This document shows positions 61,245 through 64,000 of a stretch of DNA of 64,000 nucleotides, piece after piece. This DNA is from Isoetes taiwanensis (Eukaryota > Streptophyta > Lycopodiopsida > Isoetales > Isoetaceae): positions 3,602,407 to 3,666,406 of the forward strand of contig JAJEKV010000072.1 in assembly GCA_021234155.1 (NCBI GenBank), read 5' to 3'. Each line of letters opens with the position of its first letter. Position 1 is the stretch's first letter. The translations under genes and the position numbers were made by a program. The notes beneath the pieces are model-generated. The model made no database searches. It saw nothing but the letters and a program-made list of their open reading frames with translations, and was not told the DNA's origin.

Positions 61245-62340
61245 AATGTTTTCTACAATGTCATATAAGTTTTCACCTGCATTTTCTTCAAGAACTCTAT
61301 CTTGTCCTTGTTGAAAGAGGTCAAAAACTTTGGATTCAATCTGAGCAACGAAATCTTAGGGCTGATGCAGCAAAGTTTTGGAGTTTTTTCAACTCTCAAT
61401 TAAGGCGACCAATTTCAATATCATTTTGTGCCCTTGTGAACTCTAAGGCAAAATAACTCAACAAAGCCAATGAGAGAGAGAAATGAGAAAGAGAAAGGAA
61501 AAGGAGGACAAGTAATCCCACATGAAGGAAGGCCAATCACCAAAGATAACATAGCAAAAATACCTACCTTGTATATCAGAACCATTAACAAACCCTGTGT
61601 CCCAGAAACATGACAGCTGAAGGCACTTTATCAATGGTTGACAAATGTCTTAAGAACTTCCACAATGCGACCGTATCGATAGAAGGCAGCCTTCAAATCC
61701 TTGTCACTCGTTGCACAAAAAAGCCCAATGACAAAAATCGAAATCCTTCAACACTTGCCATCGTCGATCTCCTTCTGCTCTCCAACCAACTTTTGCTCCT
61801 AGAAAAAACTACAAGGCTAAAAAACTTCAATACCATGTCCCAACTTAACAAGGGCCTCCGCAATCCATACACACTAAGAAATGGCAAGACTATGCTTGTT
61901 CTGAAACCTAAAAGATTTCACCTAACATGTAACCTCATTTCGGAGAAGGTATGTTGTTGTTAAGGTGCAAACCTACAGAGAAAGTGCTCTTATATCTTAT
62001 CCCCCAGCTTCATAGTTGCATCACCGTTTAATGTCGGCCATGCTTAAAACATGAACTAGTTTTCTAAATTGCATAGCAGTGAAGATAACAGAAAAGATAC
62101 CTTCTAATATGGGTCCCTTGTATCAGACCTTTGAATCCGGCATTTCGAATCTCCCAAACCCGAGCACGACCACCATCCTAGGTCAAATTGCCTATGCCAC
62201 ATCAAAAACCTACATATTCTCATATGGATATTACTCCTTATCATTGAACTCATGTATTATTAACTTTGGGCCATTAGATGCAAGGATATTCCATGGGATA
62301 TGCCAAGGCATGGGATCCTGTCCCCTCACCGAAGCGCTTG
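61245..62340. other. Intergenic, no recognised gene
   Basis: The frame 61610-61963 (117 codons, plus) has a protein-like composition (LQILVTRCTKKPNDKN) but no domain. It is also partly open on the other strand, so I do not call it. Otherwise nothing is seen. Confidence 0.4.
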
Positions 62341-62348
62341 AAGGGGTT

Positions 62349-62403
62349 ACACGCTTATGTGGCTCTATTCTTTATTCACACGCTTATGTGGCTCTATTCT
62401 TTA
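62349..62403. repeat. 29-base tandem duplication
   Basis: A unit starting ACACGCTTATGTGGCTCTAT occurs twice in near-perfect succession. Confidence 0.85.
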
Positions 62404-62696
62404 GGGTCAAGAAAACTTTAGGAATGCAACAACTACACAGTGGACTTCGCCTTCCATCTACAACCGCGACTTCTTCCTGAAACCTTGCAGCCCGACGAGA
62501 AGGGCGAGTCTGACCTGCCGCACAAATGAGAAGATGATGTATAGAATGCTTTACCAAAATGACATCCACCAAGGGTGAGCATAAATCCAGCAACAGGGCT
62601 ACAGTTGGAGCGCCACATTTTATCCATGATTTTAAAACAGCACACAACACCTGGGGAATTGAACCCCTTGCCAAATTAGCATAGCTACCAGGAACC

Positions 62697-62873
62697 AAGT
62701 TCCCAACTCCGTTCCCGTTCCCGTTTCCAACTCTGTTCCCGAGGGTCCAGAGTTCCATAAGTTCCCAGAAGGAAAGGGAATATACCTCGAATATACTCAA
62801 AGGATCCCTCGAATATACTCGAATATCTCGTTCCCATCCCATTCCCGTTACTATCCGTTCCCATTCCCGTTCC
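62697..62873. repeat. Degenerate GTTCCC hexanucleotide array
   Basis: The hexamer GTTCCC and variants (ATTCCC, TTTCCA, GTTCCG) recur in two blocks around a middle segment with CGAATATACTC repeats. The minus strand reads as a Gly-Asn run, so the open frames 62384-62842 and 62685-63044 across it are not taken as genes. Confidence 0.7.
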
Positions 62874-63757
62874 GAATTTTGGGTCCAAGGTCTCTATCCC
62901 TTTCCAGGCAGCTATGCAAATTAGGCAGCACCAGAGAGGCCTAAGAATGAATGCCTTAAGAAAAAAAAACAACAAGAACCTTAAAAAAAAAAAAACAAGA
63001 ACCTTCTTACTTGCCTCCAACCTGACCCTGTTACAAACACACAAATAAAACTAGAAACCTGTATTACCTTACACAAAAATTCAATTATAAGCTTCTATTG
63101 TAGCAGACAGTTTTTTTATCTCCCTTCTGAAGACAGGGCGCACCTTCGCAGCACAGCATGGTTCCAAAAAGGCAGTGTAAGCTCTGAAAAAAACTGCGAA
63201 TGGGCTCCATCCTGTTGCCATCGCCTCTCAGCCAGCAAGCCAGAAGCAGCTCTGAGTCTTTTCCATCCCATGAAAAACCGTTGGATAGTGGACTTCATGC
63301 CAAAAAGCGACCGCCCAGGCACCTCTGCCGACAGTCACAGAGCAGCAGTAATGGATGAGGCAGCTCATGGCCTTCTAACTTCGTCCTGCCATTTTTTCTA
63401 AATCCGCATAACCACAGAACAGAAAACCCTAAACCCCTATAACTTCGCCCACATATGCCACGTCATTTTTTCGACATATTTTCATACGAATACACCCCAC
63501 TAACCATTGCAAATCATATGTAGTTAACATACCTTAACCATTAATTGCAAACATTATGGATACGCCTATTCAACCATAGGAAATCATATGTAATAAACCT
63601 ACGGCCTAGCAAACTATATTTATGCAATTGAAACCTTTCCATCTTGGATTGGAGCACTCTGGCTGGAGGGAAAATTTGTACGCATGAATAAAGCACAAAA
63701 GTGGGAAAGCCATGGTCACCAGGATAAAGCATAGCATTCCAGCTCTTAGTTGAATTG
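62874..63757. other. 3' flank of the edge gene, no other gene seen
   Basis: Contains poly-A runs near 62960-62995 and an AAACCCTAAACCCC telo-box-like motif at about 63424-63437. The minus-strand frame 63541-63789 overlaps the terminal exon in a different frame and is not coding. Confidence 0.45.
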
Positions 63758-64000
63758 CTAAAGCAGCACTGTGTTGACGTTGGAGACAATAGCCTCCTTC
63801 AGCTTTTGTATCTCATCCATGTCATTTCCAACTCCATCAAAGCCCACCTGAGCAACAAGCATAGTTGTAAATCCAATTTAAGATGCAAACAAAGATAATA
63901 TTTCATTTCATATTTGTGCTCACCAGTCTAAAAACACTGGCGGCACCGTTGCTGCCTGCAGATATGACTATAGGGTTCTCTTCTGAAAATAAGAGGCATG
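63758..64000 (-). CDS. C-terminal exons of an unrecognised gene (cut by the window edge)
   Basis: Two exons read on the minus strand: 64000-63924 (partial at the 5' side), ending SAGSNGAASVFRL, then an intron (GTGAGC donor at 63923, CAG acceptor at 63848), then 63847-63758 encoding VGFDGVGNDMDEIQKLKEAI and nine more residues before TAG. The splice sites agree in phase 0, and the last exon is a compact 29-residue acidic helix-like tail. The visible end of the upstream exon includes SEENPIVISAGSNGAAS. The composition and splice structure support a real gene, but 55 residues are not enough for me to name it. The rest lies to the right of this window. Confidence 0.55.

Noticed and set aside
62384-63044. 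Two long minus-strand frames with Gly-Asn runs
   Set aside because: They follow from the GTTCCC hexanucleotide array and have no domain.

Overview
This is nuclear DNA from a land plant with a large, repeat-rich genome. The evidence is an intact MLO gene with the plant exon layout, an organelle-type P-class pentatricopeptide (PPR) gene, a decayed FEI-type leucine-rich-repeat receptor kinase, plant-type GT-AG introns of mostly 60-370 bases, and many decayed retroelements, SINEs, foldback elements and minisatellites. I cannot name the species or the plant group. Gene density is very low: two clearly intact genes, one gene cut by the right edge, and one clear pseudogene in 64 kb.

Layout. 1-7.2 kb: intergenic, with purine-rich open-frame debris on the minus strand (about 0.9-3.6 kb) and three short tandem repeats. 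7.2-10.9 kb: the MLO gene, plus strand, 14 exons, complete, with a duplicated ACGTG-containing motif upstream. 10.9-31.7 kb: intergenic, holding a tRNA-Leu-like gene with a changed anticodon, a roughly 0.8-kb inverted-repeat element, and two arrays of the same GTGATTCCA-type minisatellite. 31.8-34.5 kb: a FEI-like LRR receptor kinase, recognisable from signal peptide to kinase C-lobe but broken by frameshifts and stops. 36.8 kb: a possible small membrane-protein exon. 37.6 kb: a tRNA-derived SINE. 39.6-41.5 kb: the PPR gene, minus strand, with a 78-base intron that is open and in frame. 43-53 kb: a GC-richer tract of short open frames with no recognised gene. 55.1-55.6 kb: a minisatellite of about 85 bases. 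59.3-61.3 kb: a nest of transposon remains, all minus strand: Ty3-type reverse transcriptase/RNase H with a foldback MITE inside it, a LINE endonuclease fragment, and a second SINE of the 37.6-kb family. 63.76 kb to the right end: the last two exons of a minus-strand gene I do not recognise.

The genes do not form a functional unit. MLO (membrane, calmodulin-linked), PPR (organelle RNA) and the dead receptor kinase are independent plant loci separated by transposon debris. I found no convincing new biological system. The observations most worth a second look are the in-frame hydrophobic intron of the PPR gene, the tRNA-Leu body with a serine-type anticodon, the SINE family and its possible LINE partner, the MITE that splits a Ty3 pol gene, and the minisatellite family shared by two loci 8 kb apart.
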